Part shown: in pieces, positions 25,274-33,976 of the stretch | How the letters are laid out: the number at the start of each line of letters is the position of its first letter | Position numbering within the stretch: the stretch's first letter is position 1 | Source of the DNA: Brucella sp. 21LCYQ03 | GTDB taxonomy: Bacteria; Pseudomonadota; Alphaproteobacteria; Rhizobiales; Rhizobiaceae | Reading direction: 5' to 3' | DNA length: 64,000 nt | NCBI RefSeq assembly: GCF_023554105.1 | Contig: NZ_JAMJWE010000003.1 | Coordinates: forward strand, 1 to 64,000 | Notes under the pieces: model-generated | What the model saw: the letters and a program-made list of their open reading frames with translations, nothing else | What the model was told of the DNA's origin: nothing | Databases searched by the model: none | Made by a program: the position numbers and the translations under genes

Positions 25274-25840
25274 ATGTCCGCTAATGATACAGCACTGCTG
25301 GTTGTCGACGTTCAGGAATCTTTCCGTCATCGCCCATATTATCGCGATGAAGAGGTTGTCGTTTATATCGAGCGGCAACAGGCGCTGATTGACGGTGCCA
25401 AGCGCAAGGGCATCCCGGTTGTGCAGATTTTCCACGTCGAGGATAGCGGCCCGTTTTCGGAAGCGTCGGGCTATGTTAAAACGCTGGCACCCATTGCCTA
25501 TGAACCCGATGCGACCTTCCGCAAACGCCGTCACAGTGCGCTGGTCGGCACTGGTCTTGATGTTTGGTTGATTTCCAATGGCATCAGGCGGGTTATTGTT
25601 TCCGGTATCCGGACTGAACAGTGTTGTGAGACCACCACGCGTCAGGCCTCCGATCTTGGCTTTGATGTTGATTTTGTAGGCGAAGCAACGCTGACATTTC
25701 CAATGACGGATGTGAATGGGCGCGAATGGAGTGCGACCGAAATCCGTGCACGCACGGAGCTTGTTCTGGCAGGTCGTTTTGCCCGTATTATAACTGTAGA
25801 GCAGGCTCTTGAAGGCATTGCTGAACGGAAGGCTGCATGA
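25274..25840 (+). CDS. isochorismatase-family cysteine hydrolase
   Basis: 188 residues. The catalytic triad positions are visible: Asp12 in LLVVDVQESF, Lys in TFRKRRHSAL near 84-86 and Cys in GIRTEQCCETTTRQASDLGF near 117-118 (two adjacent Cys). The fold is the Rossmann-like one of nicotinamidases, carbamoylsarcosine amidases and isochorismatases; the substrate cannot be told. The gene has a strong ribosome-binding site and its own dyad-covered promoter. It overlaps the GlxA-like regulator by four bases (ATGA), so the two form an operon. Confidence 0.88.
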   Translation: MSANDTALLVVDVQESFRHRPYYRDEEVVVYIERQQALIDGAKRKGIPVVQIFHVEDSGPFSEASGYVKTLAPIAYEPDATFRKRRHSALVGTGLDVWLISNGIRRVIVSGIRTEQCCETTTRQASDLGFDVDFVGEATLTFPMTDVNGREWSATEIRARTELVLAGRFARIITVEQALEGIAERKAA

Positions 25841-26880
25841 ACCAATCCGCTGACAGTCTGAAAACTGTTCCAGTGTTTGTCGTTATCCCGCCGCGCACGC
25901 TTTTGCTTGATGTGGCGGGACCGATAGAGGTTTTGCGCAAGGCTAATCTCGAACAAAGTGCTGTACAGTTTGACGTGCATTACATCGGTCCATCTGAAAT
26001 GGTGACGAGTTCGATAGGGCTATCTGTGGCCAATATCTGCCCATTGCCGGAATCCTTGCCGGATGATGCGCTTGTCGTCATTTCGGGTTCTGCCGATGTG
26101 CCGATGGGTGATGTCATCAACAGCCGCGACGACGACGCAATTCAGGAAGCGCAGATTGTTAGCTGGTTGCGCCATACAATTCGCCCCGGTGTAAAGCTGG
26201 TTTCCATCTGTTCCGGCGCGTTGCTTGCAGCGCGTGCGGGGCTGCTTGAAGGCTATGAGTGCACAACGCATCACATGGCGATTGAGGAGCTGCACCGGCT
26301 GGCGCCGACATCGCGCGTGTTACAAAACCGGTTATTTGTGGAAGATCGTGACAGGCTGACAAGTGCCGGTATTACCGCAGGCATTGATCTCATGCTGCAT
26401 ATCGTGGCTGAGATGGCAGGACACGCACTTGCATTGTCGGTGGCGCGTTATCTGGTGGTTTATCTGCGCCGTAGTGGCAATGATCCGCAACTTTCACCAT
26501 GGCTTGAAGGTCGCAATCACATGCACCCGGTGGTGCATCGTGCGCAGGATGCGATTGCGGGAAATCCGGCAGACAGCTGGTCGGTTGAAAAACTCGCAGA
26601 GGCCAGCGGAGCAAGTCCGCGCAATCTGTCGCGCTTGTTCAATGAACATGCGGGTATGAGTGTCACCGATTATGCAAACAGGCTGAAAATAAGTCTGGCG
26701 CGCGAAATGCTACAAAATTCTGCTCTGGATATGGAAAGCGTTGCGGAACGCTCGGGCTTTGCCTCGACAAGACAGTTCCGCAGAGTGTGGGAGCGGGTTT
26801 ATGATTTCCCGCCCAGAGCATGTCGCGGAAAAGTGGGAACCGGTTTTCCGGTAACGACATGCGTAAAAGGAATGAGATAG
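25837..26880 (+). CDS. GlxA-type transcriptional regulator (PfpI-like domain plus AraC HTH)
   Basis: 347 residues. Residues 12-185 are a DJ-1/PfpI-like domain (VFVVIPPRTLLLDVAGPIEV, with the nucleophile-elbow ICSGALLAARAGLLEG at 124-139). Residues about 232-325 are an AraC-type DNA-binding domain with two helix-turn-helix motifs (VEKLAEASGASPRNLSRLF and ESVAERSGFASTRQFRRVW). The normal AraC ending (P-x2-YR) is replaced: from residue 328 on, the 20 C-terminal residues are encoded by dispersed repeat copy B. The coupled cysteine hydrolase upstream is the likely regulatory or metabolic partner. Such regulators often sense a metabolite through the PfpI-like domain. Confidence 0.88.
   Translation: MNQSADSLKTVPVFVVIPPRTLLLDVAGPIEVLRKANLEQSAVQFDVHYIGPSEMVTSSIGLSVANICPLPESLPDDALVVISGSADVPMGDVINSRDDDAIQEAQIVSWLRHTIRPGVKLVSICSGALLAARAGLLEGYECTTHHMAIEELHRLAPTSRVLQNRLFVEDRDRLTSAGITAGIDLMLHIVAEMAGHALALSVARYLVVYLRRSGNDPQLSPWLEGRNHMHPVVHRAQDAIAGNPADSWSVEKLAEASGASPRNLSRLFNEHAGMSVTDYANRLKISLAREMLQNSALDMESVAERSGFASTRQFRRVWERVYDFPPRACRGKVGTGFPVTTCVKGMR
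26818..26862. repeat. dispersed 45-bp palindromic repeat, copy B (inside the 3' end of the regulator gene)
   Basis: It begins GCATGTCGCGGAAAAGTGGG and ends ACGACATGC, with arms GCATGTCG / CGACATGC and GGAAAA / TTTTCC. Nearly identical to copy A at 14801-14845. It begins exactly at codon 328 of the GlxA-like gene and supplies most of its last codons. Confidence 0.85.
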
Positions 26881-26909
26881 AGCAACTGCTTGCTCTATAG
26901 GCGTGCGAA

Positions 26910-27176
26910 TTACTGCAACACCCGCTGCGGCAGGAATGTACCGGCGATAATCTGTTCGCGCATCTTCTCAATCAGCTCGAGGGCTGCATCTTCACCCGCG
27001 TCACGCATCAGTTCTGTGAGCGCTGTCGTAAAAGCCGCTTCAGCTAGAATCTCAGGCTCAATCCCTTCGGAAATGCCATCCGCCCAAGCCTCATTCTGGT
27101 ATTCAATCGCCACAAGCTTTTTTTCGCGGGCGATCATCTCGTCCAGATCGGCTGGCATATAATCCATTGGCTTCAT
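26910..27176 (-). CDS. conserved small acidic protein (hypothetical)
   Basis: 88 residues, predicted all-helical and soluble: AREKKLVAIEYQNEAWADG, then EILAEAAFTTALTELMRDAG and EDAALELIEKMREQIIAG. No Cys, no membrane segment. Codon use looks normal and the helical periodicity is good, so I take it as coding. Internal ATGs at 27167 and 27158 are alternative starts. It is convergent with the GlxA-like gene. I do not recognise the family and assign no function. Confidence 0.6.
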   Translation of the reverse strand: MKPMDYMPADLDEMIAREKKLVAIEYQNEAWADGISEGIEPEILAEAAFTTALTELMRDAGEDAALELIEKMREQIIAGTFLPQRVLQ

Positions 27177-27333
27177 CCCGGCTTGCGCCCTTCTGGCTCT
27201 TCAAATGACCTCTCACCGAAATCGGGAGCGCGAACACTTGTGCGGCCTTCCTATCATTTAAGACAGTGTTAACAGATTACTGCGGATTTAAATGAGGCAT
27301 TTGCAGTCCATCCGCATAAGACTGAAGAATTGG

Positions 27334-27708
27334 TTAATTTCCATAGCGCGAGATAAGCTCGTTAGACAAGCTTTCTCCCTCTTTCATATAGCGATCAATC
27401 GCCGCAAGTGCGGATGGCGTGCAGCGCAGATAATTGTTGCTGAAGGCGCGGTAGCCATGATTGAAGCTTGAAATAAGGCGAACCCGCTCCGTATCATCAG
27501 GCTTCTCGGTCGCAATGATCGCGTCCATGCGTTCGCGCCATTCATTACTCGTCTCTCCGCAAAGATTGCGCAGATAATGTAGTGAGCCAAGCACCTCTGC
27601 CAGTCTCTGCATTTTGCCTTCATAAGGTGAGTTCTGCGCAGTAAGGGCCGGGGAAGCCATACCCAGCCATAAACTGATCACGATCAGGAAAAGCGTGTTG
27701 CTTCTCAA
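27334..27708 (-). CDS. TIGR02301-family secreted protein
   Basis: 124 residues with a signal peptide at 1-23 (LFLIVISLWLGMASPALTA). The mature part matches the Rhizobiales-specific TIGR02301 family: PYEGKMQRLAEVLGSLHYLR near 28-47, a Cys in NLCGE, RLISSFNHGYRAFSNNYLRC with a second Cys, which may form a disulfide in the periplasm. Function unknown. It follows the NUDIX gene after about 70 bases on the same strand. Confidence 0.8.
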   Translation of the reverse strand: MRSNTLFLIVISLWLGMASPALTAQNSPYEGKMQRLAEVLGSLHYLRNLCGETSNEWRERMDAIIATEKPDDTERVRLISSFNHGYRAFSNNYLRCTPSALAAIDRYMKEGESLSNELISRYGN

Positions 27709-27778
27709 ACTTAAATCCTTCTTTCAGATCGCCTTTTTGCTCGCAAACATGGTCACTTCAAGGTGTTCGCGCTGATTA

Positions 27779-28219
27779 TTAGCTGAGTTGATCTTCTGCT
27801 TCTGCCACCGAGCGCGCTACATCTACTGTGCTGTCGGTTACGTTAGCTTCTGCCATTTCATCAATTGTTAGCCAGTGTATGGCCGCAGCATCGTCACCGG
27901 CCTGTTCAATCCCTGAAATATCGAATGCGCGATAGACCGAGAGGAAATAGCTCTTTGCATAGGCTTTGCCCTCAAGTGCCAGGTCAACTGTAATCACATG
28001 GCTTAGTGAGCCAGCACTGAGTGCGGTTTCCTCTTTTAGTTCCCGGTGCGCTGCTTCTTCGGGCGTTTCGCCTGCTTCGATGCTGCCACCAGGGAAGGCC
28101 AGCCAGCCTTTCCATGGTTCTTTTCCGCGTTCAACCAGCAGAAAGCGGCCATCACGCCGACAGATGAGCGAAACACCATGAATTTGAAGCGGAGCGGGAA
28201 TGACGGGAACTGTGACCAT
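27779..28219 (-). CDS. NUDIX hydrolase
   Basis: 146 residues from the ATG at 28219; the longer ORF overlaps the divergent SRAP gene and is not credible. The Nudix box is GSIEAGETPEEAAHRELKEE at 45-64 (final Gly replaced by Ala66), which holds Mg2+ for hydrolysis of nucleoside-diphosphate derivatives. Residues 12-40 (IHGVSLICRRDGRFLLVERG) are the usual first strand pair. It resembles ADP-ribose/8-oxo-dGTP type enzymes, but the substrate cannot be deduced. It is divergent from the SRAP-domain gene, also a DNA/nucleotide quality-control protein. Confidence 0.88.
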   Translation of the reverse strand: MVTVPVIPAPLQIHGVSLICRRDGRFLLVERGKEPWKGWLAFPGGSIEAGETPEEAAHRELKEETALSAGSLSHVITVDLALEGKAYAKSYFLSVYRAFDISGIEQAGDDAAAIHWLTIDEMAEANVTDSTVDVARSVAEAEDQLS

Positions 28220-28302
28220 GTGCAAGATATGATCCGACCAGCTTGTTTTGGCAACCGCAAAGCACACTTGACCAATCATGCAAAAGTCTGAACATGGCCG
28301 CC

Positions 28303-29082
28303 ATGTGTGGACGTTTTTCTCTGACTGCAAGCCGCGAGGAAGTCGAAGCATTGCTTGGTGCAATGATCGATGAAGACTTTCCGCCGCGCTATAATATTGC
28401 GCCGACCCAGCCTATCCTGTCTATTCTTGCAGGTGAAACACCCCCGCAGGGAAGCAACAGGCCCGACCGGATTGGCATGCTGGTGCGCTGGGGATTCGTG
28501 CCGTCATGGGTGAAAGATCCCAATGACTGGAATCTTGTTTTCAACATTCGCTCTGAAACGGCGGCTGAGAAAAATTCTTTCCGCGCAGCGCTCAATCATC
28601 GGCGTGCGCTGATTCCCGCTTCCGGATTCTACGAATGGCGGCGCGAGGGAAAGAACAAAGCGCAGGCCTATTGGATCAGGCCGCGCAATGGCGGCATTGT
28701 CGCTTTCGGCGCGCTGGTCGAGACCTGGAGCAGTGCAGACGGTTCGCAAATCGATACCGCAGGCATTCTCACCACAAGCGCCAATGCTTCTCTGCGTCCC
28801 ATCCACGAACGCATGCCCGTGGTGGTAAAGCCTGAAGACTTCGCACGATGGCTTAATTGTAAGACTTTGCTTCCGCGCGATGTTGCCGACATTATGCGAC
28901 CCGTTCAGGATGACTTTTTTGAAGCCATTCCGGTGTCTGATAAGGTCAACAAAGTGGCCAATACGTCACCTGATGTCCAAACCCGCGTCGAAGAGGTATT
29001 GGACATTGCACGCGTACCTAAAACAGGTAAGAAGAAGACCGATCCGGATAAAAAATCCGACGGTCAATTGTCAATGTTCTGA
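28303..29082 (+). CDS. SRAP-domain (HMCES/YedK) abasic-site processing protein
   Basis: 259 residues. The start was chosen at the ATG directly before Cys, because the mature enzyme needs Cys2 as its N-terminal nucleophile (MCGRFSLTAS). Other active-site elements: YNIAPTQ with Asn31, PASGFYEW with Glu111 and LRPIHERMPV with His168. The protein forms a thiazolidine crosslink with abasic sites in single-stranded DNA and shields them. C-terminal tail is Lys-rich (GKKKTDPDKKSDG). LysE follows 21 bases downstream. Confidence 0.93.
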   Translation: MCGRFSLTASREEVEALLGAMIDEDFPPRYNIAPTQPILSILAGETPPQGSNRPDRIGMLVRWGFVPSWVKDPNDWNLVFNIRSETAAEKNSFRAALNHRRALIPASGFYEWRREGKNKAQAYWIRPRNGGIVAFGALVETWSSADGSQIDTAGILTTSANASLRPIHERMPVVVKPEDFARWLNCKTLLPRDVADIMRPVQDDFFEAIPVSDKVNKVANTSPDVQTRVEEVLDIARVPKTGKKKTDPDKKSDGQLSMF

Positions 29083-29103
29083 TTCTATTTTCAGGAAAAC
29101 AAC

Positions 29104-29718
29104 GTGTTCTCAGCAGCTTTTTCGGGCTTTTTCCTTGGTGCGTCTCTCATCATTGCGATAGGAGCACAAAACGCATTCATTTTGCGGCAGGGACTGCTGC
29201 GGCAGCACGTATTTATTCTCTGCCTTATTTGCGCGCTGTCGGATGCAATTTTGATTGCCGCTGGTGTTGCGGGTCTCGGAACGCTAATTGCCCAGTCACC
29301 AATGCTGATTTCGTTTGTGACGATTGCGGGTGCGGCTTTTCTATTTTGGTATGCGTCGGTCGCTTTTCGCCGTGCTTTTCATCCCGAAGCAATGCAGGTG
29401 AAATCAAGCGGAAGTGTCAACCTCAAAGCGGCAGTCGCGACCTGCTTGGCGCTGACATTTCTCAATCCGCATGTTTATCTCGATACGGTTGTTTTGCTCG
29501 GGAGCCTTTCGGCTCGTTATCACGATCAAGCCCGCGCTGCCTACGGTGCTGGTGCAGTCATAGCTTCGTTTACTTGGTTTTTTGCGCTCGGCTATGGTGC
29601 GCGCCTTTTGCAGCCAATTTTTGCAAAACCGGCTGCCTGGCGCGTGCTGGACTGTATCATCGGCGTCGTTATGACACTGATTGGCCTTAGCCTGTTAGTC
29701 CGCTTTTTTAACAGCTAA
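29104..29718 (+). CDS. LysE/ArgO-family amino-acid exporter
   Basis: 204 residues from a GTG. Six membrane segments. The N-terminal IIAIGAQNAFILRQGLLRQH is diagnostic of the LysE/ArgO branch (as opposed to RhtB), and LTFLNPHVYLDTVVLLG is the second conserved motif. It would export arginine or lysine across the inner membrane. No LysG/ArgP regulator lies next to it. The last 24 bases overlap a small minus-strand gene. Confidence 0.88.
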   Translation: MFSAAFSGFFLGASLIIAIGAQNAFILRQGLLRQHVFILCLICALSDAILIAAGVAGLGTLIAQSPMLISFVTIAGAAFLFWYASVAFRRAFHPEAMQVKSSGSVNLKAAVATCLALTFLNPHVYLDTVVLLGSLSARYHDQARAAYGAGAVIASFTWFFALGYGARLLQPIFAKPAAWRVLDCIIGVVMTLIGLSLLVRFFNS

Positions 29719-29862
29719 TATTGAGTTGCTGTTGCTTGGTCGGCGCGTTTCGTTTGCCCGCGCATTTTTGTTCATTAATGCTGCAACCAGAACGGCTGGT
29801 CCGATCTCACGATACTGGTCAATGAGCTTGTCTTGTCGTGGTTGCAGTTCATTTTTAGGCAT
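29695..29862 (-). CDS. 55-residue small protein overlapping lysE 3' end (hypothetical)
   Basis: Started at the ATG at 29862, which has GAGG nine bases upstream. The sequence MPKNELQPRQDKLIDQYREI, then GPAVLVAALMNKNARAN, is well structured for a small soluble helix pair and, as far as I recall, similar short ORFs are annotated in Rhizobiales. The C-terminal part (RRPSNSNSILAVKKAD) lies opposite the end of lysE. No function can be given. Confidence 0.5.
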   Translation of the reverse strand: MPKNELQPRQDKLIDQYREIGPAVLVAALMNKNARANETRRPSNSNSILAVKKAD

Positions 29863-30216
29863 TGGTCCATCCTCTTCCAAATTACTCTCACTATTTTGTG
29901 ATTGATTGGGACGGAATGAAGGCTGTTTGGGGCCGGTTTTGGGGAATTCCGGTTAACATACATTAGCATCTTGAGAAGTTGCAGAAATGTCACAGGGATT
30001 TTGGGTCTAGCCTCTTGACGGCCTAGCGTCCGATAAGGATAAGTAGCCGCATGAAAACGCCGACCACGATCATTTGTACTGGTTCGATTATTATTGGCTA
30101 GCAGCTTGCTGGCCCGGCCGTTTTCGTCTCCCCTAAAATAAGACAGGATGATAACGCCCCGGCCAGACGGCTGCGGTCTTTCGTACCCGTATTTTCAGGT
30201 CCTTTGGGGAAATAAC
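29863..30216. other. intergenic region upstream of cysS with a possible leader peptide
   Basis: 354 bases. At 30050-30102 a 17-codon ORF reads MKTPTTIICTGSIIIG and stops with TAG. A 7-bp hairpin (GCTAGCA / TGCTGGC, 30098-30114) covers its stop codon. It contains one Cys codon, which is little for an attenuator. No other gene, no clear terminator. Confidence 0.4.
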
Positions 30217-31734
30217 ATGGCTAATGCGCCGCAACTACGTTTGTACAATACTGCAACCCGCACGAAGGAGGATTTCACCCCCATCGATGCGAATAATGTG
30301 CGCATGTATGTCTGCGGACCAACTGTTTATGACTTTGCCCATATCGGCAATGCGCGTCCGGTCATCGTATTTGATGTGCTTTTCCGGCTGCTGCGTCATG
30401 TCTATGGCGCGGAGAGGGTCACCTATGCGCGCAACATCACGGACGTTGATGACAAGATCAATGCACGTGCTGCGAGTGAATATCCTGACCTGCCGCTCAA
30501 TGAAGCAATTGGCCGCGTAACCGAAGGCACAAATAATCAGTTTCAGGCCGACATTAAAGCTCTGGGCAATCTTGAGCCGTCGAGCCAACCGCGTGCGACC
30601 GAACACCTTGATGATATGCGCAATATTATCGAGAAGCTTATTCAACGCGGTGTGGCTTATGTGGCTGATGAGCATGTGCTGTTTTCCCCATCGGCAATGA
30701 ATGCATTGGGTGGCGCACGCTATGGCGCACTTTCCCATCGTCCATTCGATGAAATGCTGGCAGGCGCACGCGTCGATGTCGCGTCTTACAAGCGCGACGA
30801 GATGGATTTTGTGCTTTGGAAGCCATCGCGTAATGGCGAGCCGGGCTGGCCATCACCCGCAGGAATTAAAACACTTGGTCGTCCGGGCTGGCATATCGAG
30901 TGCTCCGCCATGTCTATGGCGAAGCTGCTGGCACCGTTTGGCGGTGGGTTAAAATGCGATGATCCATACAAAAACCAGTTTGACATTCACGGCGGCGGTA
31001 TTGATCTCGTCTTCCCACATCACGAAAACGAGCTTGCTCAGTCGTGCAGTGCTTTTGGCACCGAGCGCATGGCCAATATCTGGATGCATAACGGCTTTCT
31101 TCAGGTCGAAGGGCAGAAGATGTCGAAATCTCTCGGCAACTTCATCACCATTCGCGATGTGTTGAATGACGGCCTGCCGCAGCTTGGGATTTGGGACGAC
31201 AAGGATGCGCGTGATCGCTGGGTTGGCCTTTCAGCCCGTCTTTCGATGCTGCAAACGCATTACCGTGAGCCAATCAACTGGACAGCGCAGCGTCTGGCAG
31301 AATCTGCCGAGGAACTGCGTCGCTGGTATGAACTCCTCCGCGACACAGGCTTTGCAGCGCCGTCCAAGCTTTCTGTGGTCACTGAGGTAGAAGAAGCGCT
31401 GTCTGATGATGTGAACACGTGGCTTGCGATCACGGCACTGCGCAAGGCGTTCAAGGCCAAGGACAGTGCAGCCTTGGGCGAAGGCATGGCGCTTTTGGGC
31501 CTGTTTGACCCTTATTTTGTAACAGAGCAGCACGTGCCGGTCTTTGCAAAAGCAGATGTTGATACGGCTGCAATTGAAGCCCTGATTGCGGAGCGTTTGC
31601 GGGTGATTGCTGACAAAAACTGGGCCGAAGCCGACCGTATTCGCGACGAGCTTTTGGCGCAGGGCGTACAGTTGAAGGACGGCAAGGATCCTGCCACGGG
31701 CGAACGCATCACGACATGGGATGTGGTAAGCTAA
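30217..31734 (+). CDS. cysS: cysteinyl-tRNA synthetase
   Basis: 505 residues from the ATG at 30217; a longer ORF of 23 residues precedes but lacks similarity. Class I synthetase with zinc-binding Cys in [14 protein letters not shown] signature [10 protein letters not shown] at 41-49, [10 protein letters not shown] with further zinc ligands, HHENELAQS and KMSKSLGNF. The C-terminal helical domain binds the anticodon. It charges tRNA-Cys in the cytosol. Confidence 0.97.
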   Translation: MANAPQLRLYNTATRTKEDFTPIDANNVRMYVCGPTVYDFAHIGNARPVIVFDVLFRLLRHVYGAERVTYARNITDVDDKINARAASEYPDLPLNEAIGRVTEGTNNQFQADIKALGNLEPSSQPRATEHLDDMRNIIEKLIQRGVAYVADEHVLFSPSAMNALGGARYGALSHRPFDEMLAGARVDVASYKRDEMDFVLWKPSRNGEPGWPSPAGIKTLGRPGWHIECSAMSMAKLLAPFGGGLKCDDPYKNQFDIHGGGIDLVFPHHENELAQSCSAFGTERMANIWMHNGFLQVEGQKMSKSLGNFITIRDVLNDGLPQLGIWDDKDARDRWVGLSARLSMLQTHYREPINWTAQRLAESAEELRRWYELLRDTGFAAPSKLSVVTEVEEALSDDVNTWLAITALRKAFKAKDSAALGEGMALLGLFDPYFVTEQHVPVFAKADVDTAAIEALIAERLRVIADKNWAEADRIRDELLAQGVQLKDGKDPATGERITTWDVVS

Positions 31735-31760
31735 CAAGCTTGCGGAGTAGGGAGGACGCC

Positions 31761-32231
31761 ATGACGCTTGATAATAGACCGCTTTATAGCGGGGGATGCC
31801 AGTGTGGTGCGGTGCGCTTTCATGTCGAGGGCGCGCTTGGCTCGGCATCCATCTGTCATTGCCGCATGTGTCAGAAAGCCTTTGGCAATTTCTATGCGCC
31901 GCTGGTCTCAGTGGGTGAGGCAAAGCTCATCTGGACCCGCAATGAGCCAAAGCGCTTTCAGTCGTCCAATCACGTGAAGCGCGGGTTCTGCGCTGAATGC
32001 GGAACCCCGCTAACCTACGAAGCACCAGACGGCGTGGCACTTGCCATTGGCGCTTTTGATGCACCGGAAGAGATTGAACCGACGGTTCAATGGGGCGTTG
32101 AAGTCAAGTTGCCCTATGTCGATGGCCTCGCAAAATTGCCCGGTTTTGAAACCGAGCGTGATGAGGAAAGTATCGAGTTTGTACGAACGATGGTGTCTTA
32201 CCAGCACCCTGACCACGACACTGAAAACTAA
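31761..32231 (+). CDS. GFA-domain (DUF636) zinc protein
   Basis: 156 residues from the ATG at 31761, preceded by GGGAGG. Zinc ligands of the glutathione-dependent formaldehyde-activating enzyme fold are all there: GGCQCGAVRF, CHCRMCQKAFG and GFCAECGTPL. The family name comes from Gfa of Paracoccus, but most members are not proven to act on formaldehyde, so only the fold is asserted. It lies 26 bases after cysS and 46 bases before cimA on the same strand. Confidence 0.88.
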   Translation: MTLDNRPLYSGGCQCGAVRFHVEGALGSASICHCRMCQKAFGNFYAPLVSVGEAKLIWTRNEPKRFQSSNHVKRGFCAECGTPLTYEAPDGVALAIGAFDAPEEIEPTVQWGVEVKLPYVDGLAKLPGFETERDEESIEFVRTMVSYQHPDHDTEN

Positions 32232-32277
32232 AAAGCCATAAATTATCACGGCATATACCCACCGACAGGCAGGCAAA

Positions 32278-33891
32278 ATGGCACGCGAACGCATCTATAT
32301 CTACGACACGACTTTGCGGGACGGACAACAAACCCCCGGCGTTGATTTCTCGGTCGAAGACAAAAAAGCGATTGTCATTTTGCTCGAAGAGCTGGGCGTG
32401 GATTATGTCGAAGGTGGTTATCCGGGTGCCAATCCGACTGATACGGCCTTCTTCAAAAAGCGGCAGACGTCGCATGCTAAATTTGCCGCTTTCGGTATGA
32501 CCAAACGCGCTGGCGTCTCAGCTTCCAATGATCCGGGACTGACCGCGCTCTTGCAGGCTTCAAGCGATGCAGTCTGTTTCGTTGCCAAGAGCTGGGATTA
32601 TCATGTGCGGATCGCACTTGGCTGCACCAATGAAGAAAATCTGGAATCGATTACCGCATCGGTCACCGCCGTTCGTATGGCGGGTCGTGAGGCGTTGGTT
32701 GATTGCGAACATTTCTTCGATGGCTATAAGGCCAACCCGGAATATGCATTGGCTTGCGCCAAGGCCGCTTACGAAGCCGGTGCTCGCTGGGTTGTGCTTT
32801 GCGATACCAATGGCGGCACGCAACCATCGGAAGTTGCTGACATTATCAATGCGGTCAAAGCTGTCGTTCCGGGTGAAAGCCTTGGTATTCATGCGCATAA
32901 TGATACTGAGCAGGCAGTCGCAGTCTCGCTTGCGGCGATTGATGCCGGTGTGCGTCATGTGCAGGGAACGCTGAATGGAATTGGCGAGCGTTGCGGAAAT
33001 GCGAACCTCGTTTCCCTTATTCCGACGCTGGCATTGAAGCCTTATTGGGCTGATCGCTTTGAACTTGGTGTCAAGCCTGATGCGTTGAAAGCAATCACCC
33101 GCATTTCACGCGCCTTCGATGATATTCTGAATCGAGCGCCGACCGAGCAGGCGCCCTATACAGGTACGTCCGCCTTTGCGACTAAGGCAGGCATTCATGC
33201 CTCAGCACTGCTTAAAGACCCGCAGACTTATGAGCATGTTCCGCCTGAAACCGTTGGCAATCGCCGTCGTGTCATGGTTTCGGATCAGGGTGGTAAGTCG
33301 AACTTTATCGCCGAACTGGAGCGTCGCGGCATTCGCGTTGCCAAGGACGATGTGCGGCTGGATACGTTGATTGCGCTGGTCAAAGAGCGTGAAGCCGAAG
33401 GCTATGCCTATGAAGGAGCGGATGCGAGTTTCGAGCTTCTCGCGCGAGCCATGCTCAATCCGCAGCCCGAATTTTTTAAGGTCGACTCGTTCCGCTGCCT
33501 TGTTGAACGCCGTTTCGATTCTAGCGGTGCGTTGAAAACCGTTTCGGAAGCCGTGGTCAAAGTCGAGGTTGATGGCGAAATGCATATGTCGGTCGCGGAA
33601 GGTCATGGCCCGGTCAACGCGCTCGATATTGCGTTGCGTAAGGATTTAGGTCGCTATCAGGATGAGATCGAAGATCTTGAACTGGTGGATTTCAAGGTAC
33701 GTATCCTTAATGGCGGTACTGCAGCTATCACCCGGGTTCTGATCGAATCCGGTGACGCCACGGGCGCGCGCTGGCGCACGGTCGGCGTGTCTGACAACAT
33801 CATCGACGCATCGTTTCAGGCACTGATGGATTCGGTCAATTATAAACTGATGAAGAACCGTTCTCTGGCGGGTCTGGTCGCGGCTGAATAG
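32278..33891 (+). CDS. cimA: citramalate synthase
   Basis: 537 residues. An HMGL-like TIM barrel begins IYIYDTTLRDGQQTPGVDF at 6-24, with RDGQ as metal- and substrate-binding motif. GIHAHNDTEQAVA and TLNGIGERCGNANL are further catalytic parts. The C-terminal LeuA dimer domain (about 400-530) is the allosteric part that senses isoleucine in CimA proteins. It condenses pyruvate with acetyl-CoA to (R)-citramalate, a threonine-independent way to 2-oxobutanoate and isoleucine. The long form distinguishes it from LeuA, but 2-isopropylmalate activity cannot be excluded from sequence alone. Confidence 0.92.
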   Translation: MARERIYIYDTTLRDGQQTPGVDFSVEDKKAIVILLEELGVDYVEGGYPGANPTDTAFFKKRQTSHAKFAAFGMTKRAGVSASNDPGLTALLQASSDAVCFVAKSWDYHVRIALGCTNEENLESITASVTAVRMAGREALVDCEHFFDGYKANPEYALACAKAAYEAGARWVVLCDTNGGTQPSEVADIINAVKAVVPGESLGIHAHNDTEQAVAVSLAAIDAGVRHVQGTLNGIGERCGNANLVSLIPTLALKPYWADRFELGVKPDALKAITRISRAFDDILNRAPTEQAPYTGTSAFATKAGIHASALLKDPQTYEHVPPETVGNRRRVMVSDQGGKSNFIAELERRGIRVAKDDVRLDTLIALVKEREAEGYAYEGADASFELLARAMLNPQPEFFKVDSFRCLVERRFDSSGALKTVSEAVVKVEVDGEMHMSVAEGHGPVNALDIALRKDLGRYQDEIEDLELVDFKVRILNGGTAAITRVLIESGDATGARWRTVGVSDNIIDASFQALMDSVNYKLMKNRSLAGLVAAE

Positions 33892-33976
33892 CTCGCTCCA
33901 TTCACGAAGATTGATGCTTTGATCAGTTTAATTGAATAGATTTTATGGATTGATCGGCGCATAGCAGTTCGACGAC

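Noticed and set aside
29775-29993. 72-codon minus-strand ORF overlapping the 55-residue gene in another frame
   Set aside because: The other frame has the better ribosome-binding site and more protein-like composition; both cannot be main products.
30001-30216. T-box or other aminoacyl-tRNA-sensing leader before cysS
   Set aside because: No T-box core sequence or strong terminator/antiterminator pair is visible, and T-boxes are not known from alphaproteobacteria.
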